A DNA stretch of 64,000 nt from the NCBI RefSeq assembly GCF_005239225.2, contig NC_133297.1, positions 7,510,392-7,574,391 of the forward strand. The letters run 5' to 3'. The notes under the pieces are model-generated. The model saw only the letters and a program-made list of their open reading frames with translations. It did no database searches and was not told where the DNA came from. The position numbers were made by a program, and so were the translations under genes. This document shows positions 1 through 13,264 of this stretch, piece after piece; positions within the stretch are counted from its first letter, which is position 1; every line of letters starts with the position of its first letter. This DNA is from Populus alba (taxonomy: Eukaryota; Streptophyta; Magnoliopsida; Malpighiales; Salicaceae).

Positions 1-1633
1 GAATCATTCAACTACCGATTTTATCAACTAGATCTACCATCCATCCACACAACTTTCCTCAACTTGATTCTTCTATCAAAATGATTGGAAACATAATTAA
101 ATTTTGCACATGCTAACCTCGTGCTAATACATCCCTTTTCAAAGTCGGTTGTATTTTTCTCTTTTACATAAATATAGAATCAAATGATATGAAAAATGCA
201 ATGAATGAAGTCTTCAGGATCAAGGGTCAGTCGTCGAAAGCCACGACTTCAAAATACCCAATAATTCTTCAAGAAAAAACAAGCGCTCTTTTCTTTTCTT
301 TTCTTTTTCTTTTTTTCCAATTCTGTGAGAGTGAACCTGTGCATCATGCCAATCTTCTTTCTCTGGTCCTGTTAGTTTCCTTGCACGTTCATATGGTTCA
401 ACAACCCCGCTACCATTTTCCCTCCACGCGGCGCCAAAACTTTAACGCTGAACTGTCAATCGCTCCTCGATCTAGCCAGTTCAGGACTGGATAAGAGGCT
501 CAGAGAAGACCACATCCACATATGAAAGTTGTCGAGCACCGGTAAACTGGTCTTCATAAAGTTTAATCTGTTGATTTTAATTACTGGACCACCTTTTATT
601 TGACTGACAACACCTCTGGCATTTTCTAGAATTCTTTTTTTTTTTTTTTTTCCAATCATTTCCACACAATTTATTTTGATAAATTTTCCATGTATATTTC
701 AAGGTTTTTCAATACCCTGATCGGACGCAAGGAAACCCAAAGCTTTTGTCCATACCAAATGCATCGCAGATGTAACCTTACTGGAAAAAAGAAGAAGAAA
801 ATTAAAAAAACAAATCACATAAACAATTACAAATACTGTATTAATTCTTTTTATTTTTTCAATAATTGACTAATCAATAACATGCGTTAACAAGAGGGGA
901 AAAAGGAAGTTTTCGGATTGAAATCACGAGTTTCGCGTGATCTCGGATATATCTTTTAAATACAAACATTAAAGGAAACGAGAGTTTTATTTCCTTTTTA
1001 TACACACACGCACACACACAATATCGTTTACATCAAATCACCTGTTTATCTGTTAATGCTGCTTTGTAGGCATGTTATACAAGTGAATCTTCAAGTACAC
1101 TGAAGTTTTTCAGATTGCGATTACAGTAATGTTCATTTTTTAAGTATATTTTATTTATAAATATATTAAAATAATTTTAACATCAAAACAATTTAAAATT
1201 ATTTTAAAAAATATTAATTAAAAATAATAAATCAAAATTTTTAAAAAATACTTTTAAAACATAAAAATAAATATTTATTTAATAAATTACAAAACCACAT
1301 TTTAACTGATTACATGTACCAATCCAAATTGAATTACACAAAGTACAACATTTAAATTCTCTACACAAAAAACAAGGGCTAAAAATAAAATTTCCTCAAA
1401 AAATTAAGTCTCGTTACCTCCTGAAGTTTTATACACGAAATACAAAACCTAGTGTTTGGTATTTATCCTTTTTCTATTGCAAAACAAAGGTATGATTCCG
1501 GATTATCAAAAAAAAAGTAATTACAATGATTTTTAACATTTTAAGCGAGAGGAATTAATGGAGATAAGATATAATTTTCTTTTTAATGAGATTTAGCCAT
1601 CTAACGCCACGTTTTGTAAGAATTTTTTTATTT
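1..1633. other. Intergenic, no gene seen
   Basis: AT-rich DNA with poly-T and poly-A runs. Short ORFs near 189-665 overlap on opposite strands and show no family signature. A diverged minus-orientation copy of the AT-rich dispersed repeat described elsewhere lies at about 1140-1300. I see nothing else. Confidence 0.6.
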
Positions 1634-2023
1634 ATTGGGTTTATCTTAATTTGTGGGCCAAGTGAAAAAAAATATTAATGTAATTAGTCCATATAAAAAT
1701 CTAAAGTTATTATATTTTAGGATAAAGTAAGACTTATTTGTAAAAGCTTTTATCGTCTACACTTTGTGACTAAAAAGAAAGAGAAAATGTGAATCTTGGG
1801 TTGTTTTTTTAAGATTTTAGACAAGAGGTATAATTTTGTATGACACCTTATAATCATTTACTTTTTCATAATGAGTTACCTTGATTGTCTCACCCATAAA
1901 GTAGGTCTAAGTTGTCAAGCTATGTGAATTACATGTGTGTTTTTATGTAATTAATCACGTTTGTCTTTCATATTTCTCTACTTATTAATTGGTTTGAGAT
2001 TTTAAAGTTGTTTTCACTATAAA
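1634..2023 (+). repeat. Left LTR of the 1.6-3.5 kb copia relic
   Basis: It shares blocks in the same order with 3121-3450, for example ttttaggataa, ttattaattggtttgagatt and ttgttttca. It carries about 50 bases near 1880-1925 that the right copy lacks. Confidence 0.7.
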
Positions 2024-2623
2024 CTAGCATTAGAGCTTGTCTTGTTATCAGTTGGCTTTTGCATAGAAACAAAAGTAACATCAACAACTAATTTTAATGT
2101 AGAGAAACTTAATGGTAGGAACGACTTCAATCCGTGGCGCATTAAGATGTGTTCCTTGTTAGTTTAACAAAGTTTATTTGCTTAAAAAGAAGGATAGTGA
2201 GAAGAAACAAGATCTTATAAAATGAGCATACAAAGCTATTAAGCTTTGTTTATCTAATGAAGTTCCGAGAGAAGTAGATGAAAAGAGTTGGAAACTCTTT
2301 ACACGACCAAGTCTCTAATGAACCAGTTGTATATGAAGCATTAATTGTATATTTCTTAATTGTATAAGAAGGTATGTCCATTAAATATCATCTTGATGAA
2401 TTTAAAGAAATATACTCTTTGTTTTATTTATTTTATGTTGAATAGTTGTTTTTAATTTGGGTTTGTTTTGGCCTATTAGACATTGTTTATGAGTTTATTT
2501 TATTATTAGACTTATATTAGTTGATTTCTAATTTGGACTCATTGGCTTGCAACGTAAAAGAAATCCATTAAGGTTTTTGGAGCTGCAAATCTCAGCATCT
2601 TGGCAATAATAAACACGAGTTTC

Positions 2624-2662
<39 letters not shown>
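2624..2662. repeat. (ATT)n microsatellite
   Basis: An uninterrupted run of about twelve ATT units inside the copia relic. Confidence 0.9.
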
Positions 2663-2663
<1 letters not shown>

Positions 2664-3120
2664 TATGATAAAACATCTTTTTTTTTGTAAGGGCAAAGAT
2701 CATACATCAAACATTAAAGATTAATTAAAAAGCTTTATAGCATCAACAAAGACAATAAAAAAAGCTTTATAAATGAGATGTTTGGTTGATAATCTTAGTT
2801 TATAACATAAGTTATCTGTTTTGCATTATGATAGCTAGAATGTTATTCATTTGGCTAATAACTAGATGTAACATGAAAAGACCAAATATATTAATGTCAA
2901 ATATCACTTCATATCATGTCACATAGTGTTGTATCAGTTAAGAAGGTTATTACATTTTAAAACTTTACAAATATGTTGATGAATCCTATCTCTACAGTCA
3001 AGTTTAAGCATTATTTGAACTTGATTAGTTTGTGTAGTACTTGAGATGTGCTTGATAGAGACAATCAAAGAGGTGTTCAATTTTCATAGGTTGGCTCAAT
3101 TTAAATCAAGATAGTTTTTT

Positions 3121-3450
3121 GTTGAGTTTGTCTTAAATTATAGACCCAAGTGAGAAAAAAAAAATACCCATGTACCTAGTCTATGTTAAAACCTAAAGAT
3201 GTCATATTTTAGGATAAGATGTATTTGTGAGTGCTTTCATTCTCTCTTGTTGATAAGAAAAAGAAGAGAGAAAACAAGTTAGAGTTACTTTGATATTCTA
3301 GGTGAGAAAACAATTTTATGTGACATCTTATAATATTTTATTTTCTCATAATAAATTTCATGTGTATTCTTGTGTGATTGATTATCCTTGTCTTTTATGT
3401 TTCAGTGCTTACTAATTGGTTTGAGATTTTAGGATTGTTTTCATTACATT
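3121..3450 (+). repeat. Right LTR of the 1.6-3.5 kb copia relic
   Basis: Direct-repeat partner of 1634-2023. It starts near tgttgagtttgtctta and ends near ttgttttcatta. The many substitutions between the copies imply an old insertion. Confidence 0.7.
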
Positions 3451-4384
3451 TCTTAATCTCCTAAATGAATAATGTCATGTTTAGTTGTTTAGTTTGATGT
3501 AATCAATTATTTTAAGTGATAGTTGATTATATTTATATTTAATTGTATAATTCTTAAATTATAATATAATAAGTTATTACAAATGTGATGAATTCTTTCA
3601 AAATATTTGTTTATTTTTCAACTAAAGCACATGAATTTCTTTCTCTTTTTTTTTATTTGATGATTTTTCAATATTTTTCTAAATCATTTGATTAATCACG
3701 CTTTTTTTTTCAAGGTCCACGAATTTCTATATTTGAAAGTGAGGACAGTATTGAGAATTTGCACATCAAACAAAATAATAAATAATAGCTTAATAAATAG
3801 TTGAGAACATAATGGTGGATAAATAAATTAAGAAGGAGGGAGCACTGAAGATACATATGTAAATGAAGTAAGCTTAGCTCGAAACATCAAGATATGCTTC
3901 CATTTACATCAACCAAATAATAATTTCTAATGACGTCTCTGACAGGACAAAATAGAAACAATTACTCATTGTTTTTATTAAATTTGCATTACCTTCTGTT
4001 GTGGTGAATGTGAATGTAAGAACTTTTGTTTTGCGAACTAAAAAACACTTTTTTTTTAAAAAAATATATTATTTTTTATTTTAAATTAATATTTTTTTAG
4101 TGTTTTATGTTAAAAATAATTTTTTTAAAAAGTATTTTTAAAAATATTTCAAATAAAAAATATTTTAAAAAATAATTATAACCATATTACCCAACACCAC
4201 TATTGTATATATCCACGTGTTCATTCGAAGCTGCCCAGTTGGCTAGCAACAGGGGCACCTTTTTAATGACACTCCACGCTTCCAGTACATGGTTATCTGC
4301 AGTTTGATCCCAACCAATCAATTAGCTACAGAGAGAAGCTGGAAGGGTCCCAATGCTTTCACCCTCAAAGGTGCTGACAAGAAT

Positions 4385-4590
4385 ATTAAAAGCATGTTTG
4401 AGAGTATTTTTTAAAAATATTTTTTAATAAATTTTAAATTTTTTTTATTTTTTTATTTTAAATTAATATGTTTGTGATATTTTTAAATTATTTTGATGTA
4501 TTGATTTTAAAAATAATTTTTAAAAAATATTATTAACATATTTTTTAAAATAAAAAGTACATTAAAAAACAATAAAAACTACATTCCCGA
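4385..4590 (+). repeat. AT-rich dispersed repeat copy
   Basis: Carries the family hallmarks: a start like gtttgagagtatttttta, a central ttattttgatgtattgattt, then an A-rich tract ending in acattaaaaa. At least ten relatives occur in the window in both orientations. Confidence 0.6.
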
Positions 4591-5372
4591 ACCCTCGTAG
4601 TGCGCCCAGCCTGCCCTTCATGGGTAGGGCAAGAATTGTTCGGCGGAATACATGGAGCAAATCTATTGGCTAATCCTAAGAATTTAAAAGGACAAAATCA
4701 TGATAAAATAGCATTCAATTTCCCCACTAGCAAAGACCCACGTGGCAGCTATTCTATTGGACTATCCAGACATGTAGTGCCCAGATACTCTCATCGAATT
4801 GGGGACCGTGGAAGTGTTCACTTTTTCATCGTAGAAATATATTCTCCTTGCTATTTATGCCCTTCGGCCTAAAGGATTTAGCAGCCAATGAGTCGCCGAC
4901 AGCACTTCCAAGGAGCATTTTTATGTGATGTCTCATCAAGTAAAAGTTACTTCATGACTGAAAAAGCACAAGTACATGCTAATTTACCAGGAGCCGTCGC
5001 TTTTTAATATATTTTTTAATTATTATATTTTTTATTTTTTAATTAATATAAGTTCTTCGGATCATTTTACACTCAACTCAATCAACCCTAAACTAATCCT
5101 ACAAACCTTAAACACCCAAATTATTTGGTAAATTTTTTTTTTATTGTTTTAATAGATTGATGATATAAATAAATTAAAAATATATTTAAAAATAATTGTA
5201 AACACAAATACTATTTAAATCTAACACCGTGTTTATCTAGCAATGCAGATTTCATCGAGGAGGTTGTAAAAAAAACAACTATTTTTTATTAGAGAACATA
5301 ATCCAGCTGTAGTTTGTTGTCTGATTTTGACATCATTTCTCAGTGCGGTCTTCTTATAGTTGTTAAGATTTT

Positions 5373-5403
<31 letters not shown>

Positions 5404-5734
5404 AGCTTCAGATTCAATTTTGAAAGCGAGAGGGATGATCAGAATTTATGGAACGGAAAATTACTACTAAGGACGAGTGATTAGAGGAGGGGAGCAAGTT
5501 TTTTACTTCCTACTTTATGTTTTTTCTAGTCATAATTAAAATTTATAATATCGATCTTATGCATAACGCAGGCTTAATAAAACGTAATTCTTGAGATCTA
5601 AAATTTATAAACAAACATTAATACTGCAAAAGAGTATGAAAATTGTATATTTATTTATTGATATAAATAAATTTATGCTCATAAAGTTTATTCCAAGATT
5701 AACTTGGATTTAGATGGACCTGTGTTTTTAAAAA

Positions 5735-5875
5735 GTTTTAAAGTTTTTTTTTTGTTAAAAATTAAATTTTTTTGTATGTTTTGGATAGTTTTGATATGTT
5801 GATTTTAAAAATAAAAAAAATATTATTTTAATACATTTCAATATAAAAAATATTTTTTAAAAAAAACCACCAACA
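5735..5875 (+). repeat. AT-rich dispersed repeat copy
   Basis: Contains the central hallmark ttttgatatgttgattttaa and the ending aatacatttcaatataaaaa, followed by a caccaacac terminus. Confidence 0.6.
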
Positions 5876-7290
5876 CATCAATATTTTCAAAGTGATTAAT
5901 CTATGTGCTTTTCTTGCTATTAACTATAAAACTGAAATGTACAAGATTTTCACGACGGTGAATATCTCAGTTTCACTTTGCCCTTATGTTTTTTTTAGGA
6001 TGCAGGGAAAGGTGAGATTATTTTTCTTCTAAAAAAATATCCACATGTAAATTCTTACAGCATCGAACATTTTTACTACAAAAGAATGATCATACGTGTA
6101 TTTTAAGCTACTATTTACTTATAAATCAAGAAAAAAAATTTAAAAATGGTGCAATGAGTTTCAAAAACTACTTGAATAATAAGAATATATTATTATTAAC
6201 ATTATTAAAAAGTATTACGTTGTTGCATTACGGACAATTACGTTGGACTTCTCATACATACATGTTTAGAATCTTTAAAAATGAAATCTTATAACTTCTC
6301 ATACAGACAATTTCCTTCCTCACTAGTTGGAAATTAATTAATTAGAGGTCCGTTCTTGTTAAATTTTAGTCACAAATGGCCAAATTAAACACCAAAATAT
6401 ATCCAGACAATAAACTGATAGTTAAAAGTTAAAACAAATTGAAATGCAGCTCGCAGATGAGATTTTGTTTTTGGATAGCTTAGTTGAGCCGTACGTGCTC
6501 ATCCTTGCCAGACTTGCTAGAACTAGTTCATCCAAGTGTGGATAAAACCTTTTCTATGCACGGCCATTTTAGTCAAGCAAACAATTAATTTCAGCACGGA
6601 GGATAAGGGGACATTCTTCTTTATTCTAAAAAAATGGACAATAATTTGCAAAGAAATTATGAAGAGGGACACATCTGAGGAGGTGGTGGGTTGTAAGAGC
6701 TTATCCTTTATGTCCAGAACCCTGCTGCATCAAAAATTCTGGACCCCTCCTGCTACAAAAAGAGACGAGACTTTATGGCATCTAGTTACACCTAACAAAC
6801 AAAGTCGCATCGGGGAGTGCATGTGCTAATGTGTCAATTTATGATAGGCTATTTTGCAAACTTTGCAAACTAATATAAAAATGATTGAAAGTAGAGAGGA
6901 GCGAGATTTGGATTGTTTAATTTAAACCATCCAGGTGGGTAATTGGCTATTAAGATATCACCAGCTTGTGAATTATTGATAAACATAAATTTAATAGGCT
7001 GGAAAAACTCTTTGAATTTGATAAAATAAAAACAAACAATAAAATTATAGGCTTAGTATAGAAAAAGAAATTAACCCTTATAGGCTCCGCCTAAAAAAAA
7101 ACTTAAAATTATAGACACGGCCTGAGAAAAAAGTTCAACTCTTATTAGGTTAATTTAAAAAAATAATTTAGTTTTTATAAGGTTTAATTTTTTATAGACT
7201 CAGCTTAAAAATATGACTAGTAAATAATAAAGTTTATATAAAAATAGTTTAGTTTTTTATTTTATTTTTATATATAAAATGATAGTACTC

Positions 7291-7326
<36 letters not shown>

Positions 7327-7772
7327 ATAAGGTCTTGATAACTGTTTTTTTTTAGTTGTGGTACGTGTAAACTGACCTGAACATTAAGATCATAAAAAAA
7401 AATTCTTAGAATCTGAATTACACTTCTGCTAATATTCCAATTTCCTCGTAATACTGATGTCATAATCACAAAAACAAACAAACAAACTGAAGGGGCAATC
7501 TCTAGAAGATGGAGGATCGTAAAAGGTGCGATGCCATGTATAAGACTATACTTTAAAAAGCTAGTCAAAAAGGGGTCAGACAATAGAGAAAGCATAATGC
7601 ACAGAGAAATGGGTGAGATAAGGAACATAAAGAGATTTGACGGAACGTTCGCCAGCCTAATCCAGTAGCTGACTAACAACTGGCTTGCTATTTATTGTAC
7701 TGATAACTGAATATTTTACTCAGCAAAAAAAAAAAAAAAACTGTATATTTTAGGTGGTAGGTAGGGAGTAAG

Positions 7773-8543
7773 GCTCCGTTTGTTTGCAGGAAAGTAAATT
7801 CCTTTTGGAAAATGAATGCCGGGAAAAGTGAATTCTTGGAAAGTGAATTCCGGAAAAGTATTTTCCGATGTTTGGTAGTGTTATGGAAAACACTTTCCAG
7901 TGTTTGGTTGTATTATGGAAAATGAACTGGAAAATAATTTATTAATAAATTAATTTTTTAAAAAATTTATCTAATATATATAAAATATTTAATCACTTAC
8001 AATAAAAAAAAATGAAATCTAAAATGTATAATGATGAATTTTTTTTTATTATATCCTATATTCATGCATAGCTTATTTTATAAAATATAACTATATATAT
8101 CATGAAACCATTTATAATTCCATTACATACGAAATAAGGTTGTAAAATATTTTTTACTACATGTTCATTACATATGAAATTACATCCGACAAAAACTATA
8201 ACTTTAATAATATTTTTAGCATGTAATAAAATTGAATAAAATATTAAGGAAATGTTAAAAAAAAAAAAAAAAAAAAAGAGTTCCGCAAGCAAGTGAACAG
8301 TGCAAGAGAACTGCACTGTTCACTATTTTTTAGGTTAATTGCACTGTTCATTAAACAATTAACAGTTACAAAAAACGCTTTTCCAAGAATAAAAACCGGA
8401 AAACACTTTCCTGAGATTAATGTTAACATTTCCTTTGACCAGAATTTCCTTTCTTTTGACTCACTTTCCATGTATTGCCAAACATGGGAAAGTGAGGAAA
8501 ATGGTTTCCAGGAAAGTGAATTCCTGGAAACAAACATGCCTAA
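7773..8543. mobile_element. MITE-like element with terminal inverted repeats
   Basis: The left end reads ctccgtttgtttgcaggaaa. The reverse complement of the right end reads gcatgtttgtttccaggaa. The subterminal zones on both sides are rich in short gaaagtgaattcc and ggaaaacactttcc motifs in opposite orientations, so the ends could fold into a long hairpin. The centre is AT-rich with no transposase ORF. The flanks gagtaag and gagttag could be a decayed target-site duplication, as in hAT-type elements, but this is uncertain. It is about 770 bp, consistent with a non-autonomous DNA transposon. Confidence 0.65.
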
Positions 8544-8670
8544 GAGTTAGTGCCAGCCACTTATAATCCTGCACACCGTACTGCACGACAAATTAAAAAT
8601 GCTTTTTTTCTTTTTTAATTATTATTAACATTGTTCTTCGAAATAGTTTAAACATAAATTAATTTTATAA

Positions 8671-8997
8671 ATTCTAAAGTTAATAATTATATAATTTTTT
8701 AATGATTTCTTAAATTTATAAAACTCGAATTAATAACTTTTAAAAAAAAAACAAATTTAAAATCCAACCAATTAAAATACACTTCTTAAAATTAATATCT
8801 TTTTTATTTTAGTTAAGAGAGATCAAAAAATCATTATGAAGTTAATGATTATGTAATTCTTTAATGATTATTTAGTTTATAAAACTTGAATTAATGACTT
8901 TTAAAAAGAAAAAACAAATTCAGAATCCAACTAATTAAAACACATCTCTCAAAATTATTGTCTTTTTTATTTTGAGTTAAGAGAAGATCAAAAAATA
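8671..8997. repeat. Diverged tandem duplication, unit about 162 bp
   Basis: The segment starting near 8671 recurs from 8833 in the same order: agttaatgatta, ttataaaactcgaattaa, aatccaacyaattaaaa, tcttttttatttt and gttaagaga. The two units differ at many sites, so the duplication is not recent. Confidence 0.7.
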
Positions 8998-8999
8998 TT

Positions 9000-11900
9000 T
9001 TGCATCGACAAAATAAAATTAAAAAATAAAATTGAAGGATAAATTAGTGCAACGAAATACAAACTTAACCCTGAAATGAAAAAAAATAAAATGCCTATTA
9101 TTTAAGAAAATTTTGGTCTTTTTATTTTTTAAAAAATAATATAATTATTTTGATGCTTATAAAGACAAAATCAATTTAACTCTCTCAAGAGTTTTTTTTT
9201 TGTCATTTTATATTAGTTTTATTTTAGATTTTGAAAATTGGGTAGAGACATGTTTTTGTAATTGATATATGTTAAATATAATTAAAAAACATGTCGATAC
9301 TTGTGTGGCATGCACCAATCCATTGAAGACCCTTTCATCATTTGGCTAGCATGTGTGGGGTTGTTCAACAATCAAACATAGTCTTCTAGAGTGGACTTTG
9401 AAAGATTTAGGCTTTTTCAACCCAATAAAACAATACGTACGTTTTACAAGATTCATGATAGTTTAATACCAATAACTATTTTTTTTCCCTTCTCTTTATT
9501 CCCTTCAATAATTTTGTATTAGCCTCTTAAAAATTTTAATTCATTGATTCTTCATATTTGATTCATTTTTTATTATTAATATGATTTGATCCCTCAAAAT
9601 TCACTTCAGTTGATTGAGAAATGCAGTGTGGATTGTGCTCAAGTAGATGGTACTCCTCTCTCAGATACGACTACAACAAAACAATGAAGATAGCTCATTA
9701 CTGCACACTGATTTCAGCAAACTTTTTAGGTAAAAAATTAAGGGTATTTTACCATTCTAATTCAAACTTTTTAGTTTTGGAAGAATAACATAATTTAGAA
9801 AAAGCTTTTAAAAAATAGCATGATTTGAACACAATTTTATTCTTGAATAGTAATTTTGCACACAATCTTATTTCATTATTTAGTCAAAATCAAAAGGCAT
9901 TTCTCAAGCAAAACAATTAATCTTAACAAAAATCAAACCAAAATTTCATGAAAATAGAATAGCTAAAAATTAAAATTTAAAATCCAATAATCAAGAAAAA
10001 GAAATGAGATAAGCTGTGTGGAAAGAGAAAGAAATAAATATAAAAAAATCACCAGAAATAAATTTAAAATCCAATAGTACATGGAAGAATGATATTTAAC
10101 TTCATTGCATAATTAAGTTTTTTTTTTTTTTTGCGAGATATCAGTGTGTTGGGTCATTTAAATATTGCAATGGAATAATAAGAACATTAGCAAGAAGTAG
10201 TAGTTAATCCTGATATTACCAAACAGGCCATTAAATACATAATGGAATCTAATAGCAGAAGGGCTATTTTTTTCTTTCAAAAATCTTCATCGTTTTCCTC
10301 TTCTCTTCCCTGCCCAAATCCCTTTACATGTGACAATATCTAACAAAGAGTGCGTGATTTTTTTAAAAAAAATTAATTTATTTTCAATTAACAAACACCA
10401 TGAAAAACATATTAGCAAAACACACACTCAGATCAAAACAAAGACGAGGCTACCTAGCAAAATGGATTGACAAAAAAAAATAAAATTGGGCTTCTACCAA
10501 GACTTTATTCTTCTATAGACTCCTGGGCTTACTAGTTTTATGGCCCGGTATAATCTGCTATAACAAATAGCCCAAACCGGGACTGTAAAGCCTAGTCCCA
10601 CAAAGCTTCCAAGACCCAGAAAAATCGGTTTAATGGCGGTCAGTTTTTACCCTAGAATTAATGATGTTGCCGTGGCTCTGATCAAATAAATTATTAAATT
10701 GCCATTTTTAAGGACAAATATATAACCCTTCTGTTAGTCTCTGTTTTAATTTCATTGTTAAACTTTGATGATTTACCAAAACCCTGCTTTTATTTTTTGA
10801 TATTTTAAATTGAAAATCTTCACAAATATTAATAAAAACTCCTTTTATTTTCTAAATTAAATTCAAGTTTTTTAGGTCGTAAAGTGCCTTTTTTTCATTT
10901 TATGTAGTTTTTAAATTAAATAAATTGTGAATACTAGAAAATAAGTTCGAAAGCATGTGAATTTAATTTGTAAGGAGTCTTAAGAGAATTATAAGAATTT
11001 ATCTAGATAATATTATTGTGGTTTTCAAAATTAATTCGTTGTAAGCTTGGTTAAGTGGTATTCGATCATATAAATATTTCGGAAACTATACTAAAACTAT
11101 GCAAACAAGTTTCTATAGTTTCTGTACGACCCCACAAAAAATAGGAGTATTCTAATTTAAATCCCAATATAGTTTTTCGATTTTTTTTATATTTATCGTT
11201 AAAAAAAATTCTAAAAAATAAATAAATATGTTGGAATTAGTTAGGGAATAGATTGATAAATTGCATTGGCATCTATGAGAAATTCAACTATAATCACCAA
11301 AAAAATCGAATTTTTTGGATGAGATTTGACTCTTTGATTTTAAGATAAAATTAAATGAAGATAGAAGAGACAGGCATGATTGATCAAATTAGCAGTAAAA
11401 GTTTGAGATGTGACACGAAATCAACAGTTGAAGTCTTCAAGAGCAAGATTGCCATTAAACCCTGCAAAATCTCACTCCCTGCTATACATTGCACCTAGGA
11501 AAAGAAGTTGGAAAGTGTTCTTCTCACGATAGGGACCTTCCGGTGGCTTACAAACTGTTGCCGTGCGTGGTGGTTTCGGTGAAACCCGGGGGGGAGAATC
11601 TTGGCAAACTGCTAGGAAAGATGGGCCTTTCTGTTTTAAAGCCAGCTGACTTGAATTGGACACGAGTAGCAGCCACTGCTAGCAGGTGCATATACAGGTG
11701 CTTCCATTCCACCAGCCACCAGGCCGGCGATGCAACGTGGAGGGTACTGGCAGCGGGTGCCTCATGCAACCGTACATTTGGCGCAAAAGGCAATTTCACT
11801 ATTTACTCTACTCAACGCCTCTTATGTTAAGACAACAATTTCCTGACCCAAATAAATCTTTAAAAATCCATAAAACATCTATATGGATTTGCGCTAGAGC

Positions 11901-13200
11901 ATCCGAGCCCAACTTCTACAAAAGTGAATGGGCTCAGGTATAGAATCCGGAGCCCACCATCTGAGCATGACATGTCTAACCTTGTTGAGTATGCTCCCTA
12001 GCATGTACTGCCCATCACCCCTCGTGTTGTGAGTGACATGCCCAGCACCTTTAGAGGGTGTTTGGGAGTGTGGTAGCTGTTGTGCCGAAAAGTATGCCAT
12101 CATTTTTCAGCACACAAAAATGCCATTTTAAACGGCCCTTAGTGTTGAGCTTGGAGCGCAGCACCCCGTGAACTTAGGTTACCATATCCGAATCTCAATG
12201 TTTTAGATCCATTTATCTATTGTTTTAAACATCTTGCTCAATCCCAGCACTTTCTTGTAAATTTTTTTTCAATACTCACCCGGATCATTTAGTATTTTAT
12301 ATTAATTTAATATATATTATTTTCAAAAAATACAAAAAATATCATAAGAATAAAATTATAAATTTCTTTTTATATAAAAAAAAAGAATGAGCTAAAATAT
12401 ATCATGAATCTTTTAAATTTCAAGTCACAATTTCTGCATTCTTAACATTTTCAACATATATATTTTTAGAGCATATTTCTTTAAAATATAATGTATTTTT
12501 TTTATATAAAATTACTAATTTAAATATCTAAAAATGTTTATATTTATCAAGTCACTTTAGTTTACTAGATATTATTAGTCACAATAAATCTGAGTTTTTC
12601 ATATAAAATCATATTTAAAAAATATAAATTAAATTATTTGAATTAAAAAATCTAACTGATTATCAAAATATAGACTTGTTCGTTAAATGTCTTGAATTTT
12701 AGTGATGATCACTCGTATTCAAGTTTTTTTCCAAGATAGATTTTTTTTTTATAAAAAAAAAGATACATTCCCCGTGGCACCATCCTACCAACTATCGCGT
12801 AGTTGTATTGGGAAAAAGGTTGCTAGTAAAATATTGGCGACTAGTTAAAAAAGGAAGAAGCTCAGAAGACCTTTGCTAGGCAATGTAGAAATAGAGTAGG
12901 GACATCCTTGGCCATATAAGCTGTCTTCTTGTCATTGAACACGTGAAAAGAGTACTCTTCGATCGATTCCACTTGCAATCTTACATATATAAATGTGTAT
13001 AGGCACAAGCATCTCCATCGATCGGTAGCAAAACAGAATCCCATTTTGAGAGAGATTAGAGGGAGATTCAACAAACATTTTTATATATTTATATTTACAT
13101 AGTTGAATGTCAGAAAACAAATAAAACCCACCTGCCTTTCAGAGAATCTCTTGTCCAAATTCAATCACACACCATACATTATTGTGTCGCCGCCTCTGCT
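9000..13200. other. Intergenic with a GC-richer unassigned block
   Basis: Mostly AT-rich. About 11470-11830 is noticeably less AT-rich, and open frames overlap on both strands (113 codons plus, 83 codons minus). I recognise no protein family, codon signature or splice-linked exon. Near 12057 a gtgtttgggagtgtggtagc motif resembles the terminus of a dispersed Salicaceae-type repeat. Confidence 0.5.
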
Positions 13201-13237
13201 CATAGAGACATTACATTTCTTGCTACAACACAACATA

Positions 13238-13264
13238 ACACTCTCTCTCTCTCTCTCTCTCTCT
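13238..13264. repeat. (CT)n microsatellite
   Basis: About a dozen CT units, followed by tgctatatag. CT tracts of this type are common near plant transcription starts. It may belong to the upstream leader of the lipase gene, but this is a guess. Confidence 0.8.

Larger units (their letters stand above)
1634..3450 (+). mobile_element. Decayed Ty1-copia retrotransposon
   Basis: Two diverged direct repeats (about 1634-2023 and 3121-3450) flank a short interior and read as LTRs. Just after the left copy, 2024-2038 resembles the initiator-Met tRNA primer-binding site of copia elements (consensus TGGTATCAGAGC, here ctagcattagagctt). The interior at about 2090-2420 encodes a broken UBN2-type Gag starting KLNGRNDFNPWRIKM, followed by stops and frameshifts. 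No protease, integrase or reverse transcriptase is left. An (ATT)n run and another LTR-like stretch (about 2435-2620, starting TGTTGAATAG) fill the middle, so a second insertion or internal deletion is likely. It cannot transpose by itself. Confidence 0.75.
3454..7770. other. Intergenic, repeats and one GC-richer block
   Basis: AT-rich DNA with copies of the dispersed AT-rich repeat at about 4020-4195, 4385-4590 and 5735-5875. There is a (CTT)n run at about 5365-5402 and a (TA)n run at about 7297-7323. A less AT-rich block at about 4595-4900 contains a CACGTGGC G-box-like site but has no recognisable coding capacity. Short ORFs at 6536-6829 and 7257-7679 have no family signature. Confidence 0.55.

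Noticed and set aside
5365..5402. (CTT)n tract as a possible CRISPR-like or regulatory repeat
   Set aside because: A simple microsatellite with no spacers or flanking signals.
7257..7679. 140-codon minus-strand ORF
   Set aside because: Its C-terminus is only translated (TA)n repeat, and the rest has no recognisable features.
8062..8550. Three overlapping ORFs in the TIR element
   Set aside because: They arise from the A-run and the palindromic ends, and none resembles a transposase.
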